Assembly: GCA_963855995.1 (NCBI GenBank)
Contig: OY979717.1
Span: forward strand, 64,226,243-64,290,242
DNA: 64,000 nucleotides
Reading direction: 5' to 3'
Source: Muricea muricata
Taxonomy: Eukaryota; Cnidaria; Anthozoa; Malacalcyonacea; Plexauridae
Shown: positions 10,601 through 25,600 of the stretch, one piece after another
Layout: each line of letters starts with the position of its first letter
Numbering within the stretch: the first letter of the stretch is position 1
Program-made: the position numbers and the translations under genes
The notes under the pieces: generated by a model
Seen by the model: the letters and a program-made list of their open reading frames with translations, nothing else
What the model was told of the DNA's origin: nothing
Databases searched by the model: none

Positions 10601-13600
10601 AAACGAATTCTAGGCCTTTCATGCACTTTTTTATAAATTCAAGGACTTTCAAGGCCTTGAATTTTCGTTTCCAAATTCAAGGTCACCTGAAGACATTATT
10701 AAAGTTTTGTACGAACCCTGGTAACAATTTCACAATTAACGGACGTCACCATGAACAATCGTATTTTGATAGATAGAAAAAGATTGCAAGATTTTTGCTA
10801 TTTATATATCAATTCAAAGTTGTTAGAAAAAGATTACGAGATTTTTGCTATGTATATATCAATTTAAAGTTGTTGGAAAAAGATTACGAGATTTTTGCTA
10901 TGTATATATCAATTAATTTAAAGTTTATAGAAAAAGATTACGAGATTTTTGCTATGTATAGCTATATCAATTTAAAGTTGTTAGAAAAAGATTACGAGAT
11001 TTTTGCTATGTATATATCAATTTAAAGTTGTTAAAAAAGATTACGAGACTTTCTGCTGTGTATATATCAATTTAAAGTTGTTAGAAAAAGATTACGAGAT
11101 TTTTGCTGTGTATACAGGTATATCAATTTAAAGTTGTTAGAAAAAAATTACGAGATTTTTGCTCTGTATGTATCAATTTAAAGCTGTTACAAAAAGATTA
11201 CGAGATTTTTGCTGCGTATATATCAATTTAAAGTTGATTATAATTCATCCTGAGTGAATTTTAAAACTCACCTCTTTTCCCTCTTTGCCTTGTTTCCCTT
11301 TTTCTTTCCTGAATGGCGATTTTGTAAAAAAAATTTTAAAAATATGGTAGAAAATGCAAAAACCGGTTCAATGTGAAAAAGTTCTACTGTTTCTTTAAAA
11401 AATCATTAATAATTCATGACAAAACACAAAAGAAATCATATCCGTGAAGGAGTTTTTATATGTGATAACACACTCGATTTTCCCAGCTTAATCAACATCT
11501 ATATTGAAAATTCTTCCGCAAACAAACTGACACGATGGGTACAAAATGGATCGTATTTGAAGTAATTTAATACACTCGAACGATCACGTTTTATCATATC
11601 TATAAAATGCTCGGCTAACCTCCCGTTGTAATTATGATAAAACTTTCATTTTCGTGTATTAAATAATACTTATCGTCAGGGGCCGGTTCTACGAAGATGA
11701 ATATCGTTATCCACTGGATGGTTATTTTTCAAACTTTCTAAACATGTTCAGTAACTGGTAAAAAGCATATCAAAATTCAGTATTTTTGAGTTAAAATCAC
11801 TTTTTATCTCTTGCGAGTTCAATATCCCCGAGGTGGCATTGCTTCTTGTATCTGCGCAGCAGATATAATGCTATCGCCTTGTTCACTGTAAACTGTTCAC
11901 ATGCAGCTATGCATGCAGAGCCAATCAACGATTGGTGTTGTAAAATGAAATTTTAGTACTTCCACTTTATTGATGCTGAATTTCCATCAAAATTTGTCCA
12001 CAAGATGTCGGTAATTTCCATTTTCCAATTATATTTCACCTCGTGGTTGTGTCGTTCGCTAAAATTTTTACGTGGAAAGTTGTCCAATTTTATCGTTCTT
12101 TTGACACTTTTTGCTTGGAGTGCTTTCTAATTTTGTTGTCATTTCGTGCCCACCTACTTCTACTAGGCCTATAGTCTGTTGTTTTGGATAACAATGTATA
12201 CTCTTTGGCACATGCAACTGATTGTTGAAGTTATCTTGTTAAGAAATAAATATTATAATTTCAATATTGGTTGCCTCAACTTACCTGATCTTGTTGGAAG
12301 AACGATTCAGACATTGGTGGCGTAATGTGGTAGCCATTCCTAGATTCTGATAGACAGCTGCTTTCTCAGGATTGTTCATACCATAACACAACACGAAAGC
12401 ATGACAGATCCGCGTTAACAATACTGGATTATAACACGGGTGAAGACATGCTAGAGATGAATTGAACGAATCCAACGCATTTTTCATATCTTTATCTGAA
12501 TAATATTCAAATACTCATTAATAATTCATAAGATTATTGGCGAATCATGCCAACCATAATAGGTCATGTGAGGTGGCTTTATACCTGATAAAGTCACAGT
12601 ATAATGAATGAACACTAGGGCCACTCAACAGTACAGCATGTCCCCCTATTTTTATGCAATTGACTGGCTGAAAAGACAATTCACAGGCCAGAACCTGCAT
12701 AATGAACATGTGTGATGCGACATGCGTGCGGACACAAACTTCAAAGGTTCCGATTCGAGTGACTCTTCGGTTTATTTTTCTATTCTGTGATAGAGTTGAT
12801 TAGGGTGATAATTTAGAAAAATTAGTCTTCTTTATACAATGTTCTAATTAGCATCATAACTAGTCTTAGAATGTGGCGTATTTGAAGTCATTTTAATGCA
12901 CTTTTTCTCATGTATTAAATAGTTTAAAAACACTCTATTAAATAGTACGAACAGTCTTAGTATATGGGAATTTCCGTAAAGACATACCAACTCCTGCATG
13001 ATAGCAACCGTTATATCAACAAACAGCCTTGTGCTTTTCAGCTTATTCGAACTCATTAATAAATAATAATTGAGGAGCAAAGCACAAAGGCCCTGAGAGA
13101 TCTTAGTGATAAAACACGCGTAATTTTTTGCACAAAACTTTGGCCTTGATTTTCTTGGCTTGAACATTATGTTTATTGGATATGTTTACCCAAGAAAGTC
13201 TCCTGCTATTCAGTTATCAAACATACCTGTACGAGCCTATTCAACTCTATACCTGCTTTCGAAACGTTATGTGACAAAATAAACCTAGTTTAATTTGCGT
13301 CCCTTGTAATTTTGCATGGTGAATATCAGTACCACGCAATTAAATTCAATTTGTTCAGTTTGCGTTATATTTTTTTTTCTAATCTGTTCTTCATATCATC
13401 ACGTATGTTATATATAAATCTCGCATGCTGACAATATCAAGTTAATCTTAGCAGTTACCTTCATTATGTGCATCTTTCATTCCATTTCGCCCATCAAAAT
13501 TTTCTTCAATCTGAATACACTGCTCGACTAAATCACGCGACATTTTTTGAGACGTCTTGCCTCTATGAATTTCTTCATTTCCTTTTTCCTTCCTTTGATC

Positions 13601-16600
13601 TGTTTGGCAATCCTCTTCGTCACACAATATATTGATGTTAGCATTTTTTCTTGGTTTGCTTAAAGTTTTACTATCTTTGGTTTTCTTCCTGCAGGAACGA
13701 CTGCCTTTCCTTGTACATGGCAATTCCCCTTGAGATCGTATATCTTCACAATCGTCCTGGGTCTGCGATGCAAGCGGAGTCTGAGGAAGATTGCTCACAT
13801 TTTTTCTGGAAGTAGGTTTTCTCTTTGAGCGGGTTGCTGGTTCTACAGTTACTTTCTGTGCAGGCCGACCTCTTTTACTGGTCTTGGTCTGTGCAGGGGT
13901 AGGCTCTGCCCCAAGGAAATCTTCATGAAAATAATCGTTACCAAGCTCTCTTTCACCATCATTCGCCCCTCGTTTAGACTTCCTTACTGTAGGCTTCTCA
14001 GCCAACAGAGATACACTTAACTTCGACATGATCTCAGACATATCATCAGCGTCCACTTCCTGTTCATGTGAGGCTGGGTGACCTCGCGCCACTCGCCAAG
14101 AGTCAAAGCCATCGTTGCTTGCTAACACGTGTGCGACTCCTTGCAAATAGTGAAGCAGTGAACTGGACATCAGGTCTAATAACAAAGGATCTTTCACAAT
14201 GTTTTGCGCCCACTCTACCATGTCTAATCCTGTTCGCACGTTAGTTAGCAAACGAGGGTAATCACTTTCGTTCAAGGCATCATCTCCGTCCAATGAGTGA
14301 GTTTTCAAACAACTTTCCAGGAGCACAAGGGAAGCAACATCAGCTTTGTCAGGGATGAGTTGAGCGTCTTTTTCATTTCGCTTTGTTGTAGTTTTCCCAC
14401 GTTTACTTTTGGCTTTGACTTTTCCTTTTCCAGTAGTAGGACGTGTTGCTTCATCATTTTTCACGCCATCCTTACTCTTGAATTTGACCGCCAGCAGGCG
14501 CTCCAGACTATCCAGTGTTTGTTGATATTGTGTAATTGAACATTTCCGCAGATCGTGGGACAATGAAATTAGCTTTCTAACATCAAAAATAGTCCCACTC
14601 AGTTTCAAATACTGGCAATAGCAATTGACTAAACTGATGTGAAGTTGAGCGGAAGAAATGTGCTCGTAATCAGAAAAAGGACAGTTCTCTCTACTTTGCT
14701 CAAATGTCATTAGTTTCGGCTTCTCGATAATATCAGACAAAGGCAAATCAGGGTTCAGGACGCTCATTACATCTTCCAAGTATGTTTTGCACTGTTCAAC
14801 GTTTTCCAAAACAACATTTAATTCTGCCAAATGAAGACTGAACTTCGAAAATCTAAAACGGATTGGACACATTTAATAATTTATTTGCTCAATTTGGCGG
14901 CAGTTCGTGATGCATGCAAGGCAAGTATTTTAAATTCTTCATCGATTTTTTATACTTGTTAAAACTTTTTAGTCAGCTGCCTTCTCACCTTGTATTAAAC
15001 TTTTAATCTCACATACACAATCTGATATAGTTTCAGAAAGTATATTCAGGGTGTTAGGTACAACGAAATATTCGGTATGAGACGCTGTTCTCACTCTAGC
15101 TAAATGCAATTTTACAAATATATGCATACAAAAAATGACAAACATTAAATATTTAAAAAGTAGTCGTTTATAAGTAAATAACTAAGGAATTTTAAATGTG
15201 AAATTGTTCAGCATTAAAAAAATTTGCCTAAAGAATGTGAGTACTATTTCTTCATGTTCATGTCAGTAAGGTGACTTCACAAGCAGGGTTAGCTTCTTTG
15301 GGGTATTATTAGGCGACGACATGCAAACTAAGATAGACGTTTGAAATGTTATGTTATGGAGGCATATTTTTGACGTTATAGTCTCATGTTTTGCGCAAAA
15401 ATGTTCCGTTCTTTGATCCCAGTGTCAATCTTGGTCAAATTCGTGATCAGATCAACGACTGGCGAATTCGTCAAGCGCGAAACATGAGAGTATAACCATT
15501 TCTGACGCATAATGACAACGCTTGGCTGGAGAAACGCTTAGCTAGCCCACCTGTTTGCCGACAAAAATCTTTTTGTGATCTCCCTGCCATCTTTAAGGAA
15601 ATTTTTCGCTTCTCTTACAGCTCCCTGAAGTAAGTAAACTTTACCGAGTTCCACAAAACAACAAGACAGTTCAGTTAGGAGAGACCAGTGGGATAGAAAA
15701 ACTGCACGTTCTTTTTTATGATGGTTCAAACCTGCAACTGTGAGAATTCAACAATGGGTGATAGGACGCACAGGGGAGTTCATTATGTGCTTTTCATGCA
15801 CCACAGCCTGAAACAACTTATCCGGAACACATATTAATCGAAAAATTTCAAATTTAATCGGATTTTTGTAACTTTAGTTTTACCCCCCCCTTGATTATTC
15901 CCTTGAAGGATGATATTACTCTCAAATTCCTAATTAACTCGCCTGGTGACTAGGAAAAAACGCCATACATATGGATTACAATTTAGTTTCGAAGTGGTAG
16001 TTTACAGCCACAAGTGTAGTAGGTGTATTCGAAAGAAACACTGATATAATTTACCAATAATCTAACAAAAATGCAAAGACAAAAGACACCCAAAACGCCT
16101 GAATAATCGAACTGTTTTTCTCAACGTGAATAATATATTATTTACTAATTTTAAATAAATTTGCTTCATTGCTTGCAGTATTGCAAATGATCGATTTATG
16201 GAGCTCGTGATCTTTGTGAAGTGTTGAGCGCGCACTAATTTATGTAAGACTACCAATATAACAGATGTACTAGCGGTCCAAATAATTGATTTTAAAAAAA
16301 AAATTATCTGGTTAAAATTTCCGATAAGTCCAGCATTTGGTTGTACAACCGCGGACAGCCGACCGTTATTTCAGGCTCTGATAACACAACTTCGTAACTC
16401 CGCGGGAATACAACGATTAGTTACAATGACAAGTTAGTTAATCTGGTCAAAAAGTAACAAAGTTTGGACCGGTGATGAGAGCGGGGAATTCAAACCTACT
16501 TAATACTTACACTCAATACCAGCTCCATTTTCAAGAAAATATTCCACTAAGCATATTGCAGTTTTGGCTGAATCCGCCAAATAGTCAAAGTAGCTAGAAC

Positions 16601-19600
16601 AATCAGAACCTTGAAAACAGAAATTTTAAAAATCAACCAATTAAAGTGTTTATAAACCCAAAATGGGTTTTTGGTGATCCAAATAGGGCTAAAAAAGTAA
16701 GTAAGTTATAATTTAGTTTTTTTGTTGAGCATTTAGGTGTGGAGATAAATGCAGTCAAACGTGCTAGTTTGGCCACATTTGGGAAAAAAGTGCTCATCCA
16801 AATTTTACGCTTAGAGGCCTGGGTCCCAGGAACCAATTTTCACAGTCACTAGGCGCGTTCTATTGCGAATGCATGTGTCACCGTAGTTTTTGTGGAAAAA
16901 AGCCTGAAAGATGCGTTGTTTATGTGTTGCTGATCTTTGAGCTTCGAGACTAAAATTACTATGTAATTGTATATCAAGCCTACATAAACATGTTCCTGGT
17001 ATCCAGTCTCCCACAGGCGCGCACTTTTTCAACGAGCTGGCTTTTTGAGCCCGGTTATCTCCGTAACTAAACGCTTAGCGAAAAAACTAAATAATAACTT
17101 ACTAACTAACTTCTTTAGCTCTATCTCAATCACCAATAACCCATTTTGGACTTATACGCACTTTAACAATTACATTACGAGCTCGAGGGCTAAGATGAAG
17201 TGAGGGCAAAGCTCGAATCAACTATCCCCGCATAGAAATTAAGAGTCAGGTAAATGCTTGATTTTGCCATTTTGTTAAAAGTGATACCACAAATTGTCTT
17301 TGAATTGAAAAAAAAAATACACAAGGAAAAAATTGTTTTGCTACTCGCTATCTATCAAGGAATAGATAAGGAGTAGAGTAGCCAATAGAATGACTGCATG
17401 TGCAATAGTATACCAGTATATGATTTTACTAATCATAACTAGATAAAAGAACGAATGTTGTTTGTCAATGTACCAGGGAGCGAATACAATTTGTGAACTT
17501 GTTAGCAATGGTACAACTAACCACACAAAGAACATCAACTGAGCTGCTGTACAGTCTGTGTTTCTAAACTATGCAGTGAGCGGGTTTGAAATTAACAACA
17601 TCCTAGTGAAGTTTATCTATACTCTATGGATTGCTAACGTCAGTCAATTATTATTCAAAAAATTAACACAAAATGGCGGAAATTAAAGTCATTATCGCGC
17701 GTCTCTTAACGGGCGCGCGGCCTTTTTCTAATATACCCTCTTTGTTAGCCTAAATACAATTTAGATTACTTCACAACAAAACAACAAGCGTTCAACTGTT
17801 GATTCAAAATTTCTTGCAGTATTCGTAAATAACACACAAACCTTCAAGACTTTGCAAGACTTTGCACACTGAAGTCGAAAGTGATAAATATCTCATACAC
17901 AAAAACTTGGTTTTCACAAGCAAAAATTGTGTTGTAATTCCTGCTTGCTGTTTTGCCTCGTCTAGAACAGTTTTAGCAAGTTGCCATCCTTCATGGAACT
18001 AAGAAAAAATGAATTATATGAATTATGGTTTACGACTGCTAATATATAGAAATCGTAACTTACGGTCAAGGCGTCTAATTACTTCATTGATAGGGCTAAC
18101 GGCGTGTGTTAATGTACGCAATCCAAATTTAAATTCATTTTTTCAATATATGAACAAATCTTTCTTCACAATATTCAATGTTGTACAATGAGTACAGCTG
18201 CAGTAGTTACATCCATGTTGGCTTTTAAGCACGAAATAACCCCATGCACTCGGGTCTGAAAATTTTACTTTATAAATTTGAGATTCCAGTTGCATGTGCA
18301 AAACTCTTCCATGGTATGACGGGCCGTTCCCGTCATTGTTACTTAGTAATAAATATTAATTTTCAATATATTAATATTTATGCTATAGTATAAAAAAACA
18401 AGTAGAATTTTAATTAGAATGTATTTAAATATTAGCACATGAATTTTAATTAGAATGTATATAAAAACGTGCACATATTGAATTCTAATTAGAATGAAAA
18501 TAAAAGTATGCAAGACCGCGTTCATATTTCAAATTGAATAGAAAGGATATTTAAATTACCATAAATTACCAAAACTTACCATGAATTTAAACGTTTCTCA
18601 TAAAAAAAAATTAGAACTAAAAAATAAACTATAGCATAGATTTAAATATATTAAAATGAATATTTATTACTGAGTAATATTGACGGAAACAGGCCGTCAT
18701 ACCATGTTGCAAAGACTTACGTAATCAACATTACATTGTTAGCTAAATCAACCATGTTATTGGAATATCATTGTCATCAATTGAGACAAGCACACTTCTC
18801 AATAACCTGGCACACCTGTCTATGGAAGCAACGATTGAGTACACTCTACACATTGAGCCTTCCAGCGAGTAAATATGACAATCAGCCACCAGCGGTTGGC
18901 CAACTAAGACGTTCCATGCACCCATGTTTAATGAAAAAACATTAGAATCTTACCAATCCTTTGCACAAAAAGAGCTGACTCTTGGCAATAGAGAATACAA
19001 AATTGCTGATCGTTTCACATTGTTCACCCAGACATGAGATAATCTCCTCGCACTCGTTTTGCAGCAGCTCAGCGGGAGAAAGATTTCCTTCATCACACAA
19101 CGTTTGTATAGCCAGGGAATTCGCAATTATTACAGTTTGGGAATTTTGCTTCCCACCACAATGACTTGCAAATGTCGCCAAAACAAGCAAAGTGTGGACC
19201 CTGATAAGTGGCTGAAAAGAAACAATTTGGGATGTTTAATACACAAAGTGCGCACCTTTGTATTGCATATCTCAAACGATTTGTGCAAGGGTTTGTACCG
19301 AGAGTAACAAGTCAATTGACAATAACGAAAAAGATGGGTGAGACATCTTACCAGAACGCAGTTGTTTAAAAACCGGTTAGTTTAACCCTGGGTTGACGCG
19401 AAATTCAAGCAACTTTTCTAACAACTTGTTTCTAACGTTGAACATATTTCTTTAGAAATCTTGTCTGGATCAATTATAGTTTTGGTTTTAGAAGTTTTGT
19501 AAAAAAAGCCTCAGAAACTCAGAAACTAAACCAACCCATAAGCATAGCTCTAACTCAGCTGTGAACAACTGGTCCCAAGTGACGATAAATCATGAACCTT

Positions 19601-22600
19601 CTAGATTATTGGTGAATAACGTGAAGGCAGAAAGGAGGCGACATAATGCTGACATTACCTACCATGTTAAGAAAACCATATACAGAGGAAGCAATTTGCA
19701 ACATCCACAACGTTTCACTTTGTGAATAAACATCAAGCTGCTAAAAAACGCATATTAATTATACAACATGCTTCAGAATCATTCTCATATACATGACAGA
19801 CTACAGATTCATTTTAATCTAGTTTTCCATATTTCTTAAGGTGAGTCTGATATATTACTTGAAGCACTACGTGATATATAGATTTTTTTAAGATGAATGC
19901 TTTGACATACATAATTCGACCAAGTATTTTACGAGTTTTTCGAGCGTATGCGAAACATCCAGAAAAACTTTTCTTACGTTTTACAAGGATATGCATGTAC
20001 ATGGGGTTGTAAACCGTAAATTTGTGAAATGAGAAAACAATAAAACAAGTTTCGAGTTGCATTTAATAAATTTTGTATAACTGTTTATTATATAGTTGAC
20101 AGTAAGATACTGAAAATACACCGTAAGATATTTTCCATATCTTCACTAGTGAAGATATCGATCACGCGATCATTTCCCGCCAATAATTTTGTATTTTCAA
20201 AATGGCGATGTTTGTAAGAGCAGCGAACCAATTGTCACCTTTTTTTAAAGAAAAAAACTACATGTTTGTGCCGAAAAAAATAGAAATAATACAAGAAAAC
20301 ACTAAAATGATGAACAGGTATTGTTTTAGTTTAAATAATATTGAAATAAAGCCATGTTTTTAGCATTATTGATCGAAAATTAATATTACTGACTTGGCTC
20401 TAAAATTGTTTACAACTATATAATAACATTACAATAATAACAACAATAATAACAGAACATTACACGGCGGTTTGAAGGTATGAATTTTATCTTCTCGTGG
20501 TGAAAACAATATTTTACTCACTCGCTGCGCTCGTTCGTAAAATATTGTTTTAACCACTCGAAGATAAAATTCATATCTTCGCACCGCCGTGTAATATCCT
20601 CTATTTATGAAATTAAAATCTTTGTTATATAATAAGATTCTAGTAAATCTCCAACACGTAGACGCCAAGTACCTTCTCATCTGATTGGATCACTTCATTT
20701 ACTAAATCAGTCCATATATTGACCGCCAAGTGTAAAGGTGGCAAGAAATCCAACCACAGATTATTCAAGGAATTTACCTGTGAAAACAACAATAATTGCA
20801 TTGCTCGCGATGATTCTGATTGGCCAAATTGCTGATAATCTTAGCAAACTTCCTCCTCTAAAACGTTCGATTTTTATCGTCTTTCAACGATTAATACGTT
20901 CATTCGTTTTCTTAACTGATTTCACTTGAAACCATTATACAGGTTGTATAAAAAAGTAGACAAATCTGAAATCGCTCTCTGTTTCGTGAAGCGCCTCAAT
21001 GTACGATGTTTTCTATTAAAATAGATTGTTGTGGTACTTATAATCTAGAATGAACCAAAAAAAACGAGAAATTTAAAACTTCAATACCCGGGGGGTTGTG
21101 CCTTTTACGACAAGTTAAATATGCCTTGCGCGCAAAACGTAAATGCTTAAAAGTTCTTTTGACTTATTAGATGGAAAATTTGTCGAGTGGTGTATTGGTG
21201 TACAAAATTTCAGGAAATTTGCTTCAGTCTGAACCGTTCAAAACATCGCGCGAACGTTCATATTTTTGGCAAAAACTGCTTTGTGCATGCTTAATTTATC
21301 CTTAACATAATTTGCAAGTAACTACCAAGGAACATTTAATTAAAACTGAAACATTTCTTCTGAAAAACAATTCTTATTCAGAAAAAATATAAGTTCGCAC
21401 GACGTTTTGAAGGGCTTAAACTCAATCAAAATTTCTTAAAATTCTAAACAGCAATAAAACACCTAACATATTTTCTACCTATAAACTTTTTAATATTCAA
21501 ATTTCGTGCGAAGCACGCTTTTTAAAGTATCTGAAAATACTCACACCCCTGAGTTTGAAACATTTGAATTTCAGAATATTTTTGTTTTATTCTACACGGT
21601 AAGTACCCAAGCAATACATAAAAAACTTCATACTTCAAGCCGCTTCGCGAGGTTGATAGCCGTTTCAAAATTGTCTACTTTTTTCATACACCCTATATAT
21701 TAATTGTATATTAATTCCAAAGGTCAATTTACACTTGCAATTTGTATTGAGATTTCTCGTGCGATTTTCTCCTTCTAAAAGATGTGAATAAGGGATCAAT
21801 ACCGAATATTCTGAGATGATGATTCCTGACTTGATCACTTCTGGCTGATTGACTATTTCACATCTACCAGGAGGAGAAAAAATTCAAGTGTAAACGAGCC
21901 TTAATAAGACGACCGATAAACCAAATAATTAAAAAATTAAAGAATAGTGACTGGACTAAGTTATTTAAAATAATTAAGCCAATAAGCTCTTAATCGTAAT
22001 TAAATTTATCGAATTACGGATTCAATAAAATGACTTCCGTTTTGTCTAGCAAGCTGTGAAAGTCTATTAACTTTCAAACTTGAGGAGTACTACAAAAAGT
22101 AGTTGGCTGTTCTTCATTGTTTACCTCTCTACTGCTTTCCTTCATCTCGTCCTTCATCTCGTCCTTCATCTGTTCCACAGCTTGTAAATATTGTAAAATA
22201 AAGCGCCAGAAATAGGCTGAAGCCAGGAGATCTTTAAGTAGGATAGAATCCGGTTGTTCATGCAACATTTCGTTCACATCTCTCATAAGATCTTCACAAA
22301 TACCTAAACCATCACTGCAAGCAACCAAATTAAAAAAGATAACAAATATAAAATTGAAAAATTACGAGAACCACTAGATAGCAGATAAAGATAACATTTA
22401 GCACGACGTTTCGACTAAACTATAGTCAATTTCATTTCCTTATGCATGATAAACATTGTTTGGTCGAAATAATTTTCAAAATCTTCGGAGTAACAATTTG
22501 CTTCGCATTTTATAAAATTCAGTATATACCACAACAACTACCCGGTGTTCATGTGATTGCACGCGGCAAAAGACGATTCGCATATTAGACAAACTTCTGA

Positions 22601-25600
22601 GTAGGGAAAATTCATTAGTACAGTTGGAAAAGAGCACTTCATAAAATAGTGAGTTTGGCTGCGAAATATTATAAAATGTAAAAATATACTTCGGTGAAAT
22701 TTGCAAATTTGGAATACTTCTGCATGTATTACGTGCGGAAAGGCATACCACTACGTTGCAATGTGGTAAGGTCTATTGCCCTAGATTAAGCGGGAAGGAA
22801 GGAGAAAGAAGACTTTACCTTGCAGTTGAAATGACATCACCTGTTTGCGCCGTCATATAGTACATTGCTTTAACTTTCTCCAGTTTCATAAGGGTAGCAT
22901 TCGTCTCATCCTGGCGACTAGTGTAAATTTTGAACAACTTTTCGACAACGCAGAGCTGGTTAGAAGGTGTACAGAACCTAGAAAACAACATAGTTAGCTC
23001 AGCAAAATTTAATTCTATATTATTTTTCTCTTTCTAAACTATGCATGTGGTAATTTATCATTATTTTGGCAAACATTTTCCACTTTTTGATTATATAAAA
23101 CAAATAGATGACATTTTGTCGCTATCTGTTCAGTTATAGATACACGGTTGACTTCATAATGTGGCAAGAACATCAGTGAGCCACTCGCCTAGACAGAAAT
23201 GTTGTGCATTACCCGGTTTCCCTGTAAGACTCTAATTCCATTTTAAGCAGCGTGCAGATTTGTTCTTCATTGAGGTTTGGGCCTTGAGGATCTTTGCACT
23301 CATCGTCAAGATTACTTAAAAACGTAGAAAAACAATTATATCAGTTCATATTGTACACGGCAAAAAAATCATCAACCTGTTGCAATGCTGTTGAGAACAA
23401 GATTGAGCAATGTTGTGCAGCTCACATTGTTCAAGGTTGTCGACAACATTGAGCAACATTGTTACAACCGATTCAGGCTCAACAATATTATTTAATCTTG
23501 TTGACAACTATGAACAACGTGGGCAGCACAACATTGTTCAATCCTGTTATACTGCAGGCTCATAATTTTTGGCCGTGTACACGATGAGTTTGTCATATGT
23601 AGATTGCAATGCAATATAACAATATAATTTATGTCGATGGAATGATGCTTTGATGATGTTGGCTGCAAATGTGGTCCTAGCCTTAGAGCTTGGGTACGAC
23701 GTTGGCCCCAAACTTTGCTCTAACCTTTTTTTCAAATCAGCGTGCCCATGGTAAGTAGAGACAAAGGATTTTCAAATATATATGTAGTTTTATCATGGTT
23801 TCATCGGTTCAGTTTACAGTTAAAATATTACTTTAAAGCACGGTCTACAGAAGCTACATATTCAGTAGCAATGATATACATGTTTTTTACTGATCAGATA
23901 AAGACAAGGAATTTCCAAAGGATTGAATAATGCAAATATAAAACTAATTGCATTGGATAACTTGGTGAAGTTGCTATGGCTATACGCAATGAAGACGACT
24001 TGGAATAAAATCTATCGTCAGGAACGTAAGGTAGCTCATTATAGATGATCTATAAAATTTATCTCAAACGTTTCCCAACCATAGATCCACGAATTACCAC
24101 AAACTAGATTTTAAAAAATGTAAATAAACTAGCCAAAAAGTAAGAAAAATTAAATTACGTACCATTTTTGAACTTTGTACACATCCTTTTTGGTCGTTTG
24201 ATGTTTTATAGCATCATCTTTCCTGTTTGACCATTTTATCACATATTCTGATGGCTTGACATCACTCTTAGTAGCACAATCATCGCTAGACAATATGTGA
24301 TAGTGACAGCAAAGACTCATGGCACGTAAGGATTCTAACCAATGACCTTGCTTAGCCAGACAATCTGACAACAGTTCATACTTCCTACACAATGCGACCT
24401 AGAAGATAAAAGACTTTTAAATACGTACTGGAGAAAAATTCTGTCAAAATCCATGAATTTGCCAGACATTCACATTTTACCATAGTATGGAAATCGTGGG
24501 ATGGAAAATAACAATACACTTGTTTACAGCACTGGACCGAGCGCGCCAAACTGCGTGAAGCGTGACAAGTGAGTTATATAGAGTGTACCTTCAGATTGAT
24601 TTCTATTCTGTGACAATACCCATTCTAGTCCTGTCCTGTCCTGAAGCCTTTTATTTATTCACTCACACGCAAAAATTTAAGGTTTGGGAAGATTACCAAA
24701 ACGAGAGATCTGATTGGCTATTCGGTATAACTGATAACTGCCTGTAATGTGACTTTCGGTATTAAATGCACCTAACAGCAGCCCAACAAAAGAGTGTTCA
24801 TTTATTCGCCTTTCAGTTCATTTTGTATACCTAGAAACCTAAATAAAGGCATACGCAATGAACTGGTGCAGAAAATGTGCACTTACGGATACAAAACTTG
24901 CGGACAGAAACTCATGATATTTGTACGAGTAATATATGAAATAAATTGTGAACCAACCTCAGTAATCACCTTGGTGTCGCTAGATTTAGCGTGATACCAC
25001 TTTACAGCTGCTTCACAGGAGAGACGTGCAAGAGATGTTGCTTCATTAATGTGAATACAGTTGTGGAGCATGAAACTACCAACGCGGGACACATGACAAG
25101 AATAACGAACATATTTCTCTAAAGCTGCTGGTACGTCACGAACTACACCATCTAACATTTTCATTCCCTCAACCATCATGGACACGTACTCACAACTCTT
25201 TGGAATTTTCCTGAAATCAAATATAGAAGGGAATTGCTGTTTACTTACGTGTTCGAGGCGTTTACTTACGTGTTGACAAACTCAATTAACCTGGGAACGA
25301 GGCAGTGCTATAGTTAACGGCCACAACTCTATTCTTAAAGCTACAGTAGACCACAATACAAGCAGCAGCACTCTTTCCAGTAGATCTAGGTGGATCTATT
25401 CCTAAAAAAACTTCATCTTTTCTTCGACTAAAAGTAAAACGACTATACGTGGTTCAAAAGATGTGTTTATTATACGTATGATTGATATTTTACCTTCCAT
25501 TTTGTGACTTTGCGATTTCATTGTTCAATATCTTGAGCACGATAGTACTGATGAGAAACAGCATAGCAAGTTTCGGTTGAACAATCATCTCCCAGTTGTT

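Noticed and set aside
10770..11240. CRISPR-like repeat array
   Set aside because: Units are contiguous without unique spacers, and the DNA is eukaryotic. It is a minisatellite.
18743..18925. Possible extra separase exon after exon 10
   Set aside because: The exon 10 to exon 11 junction is already in phase, and this ORF shows no helical-repeat pattern or matching donor.
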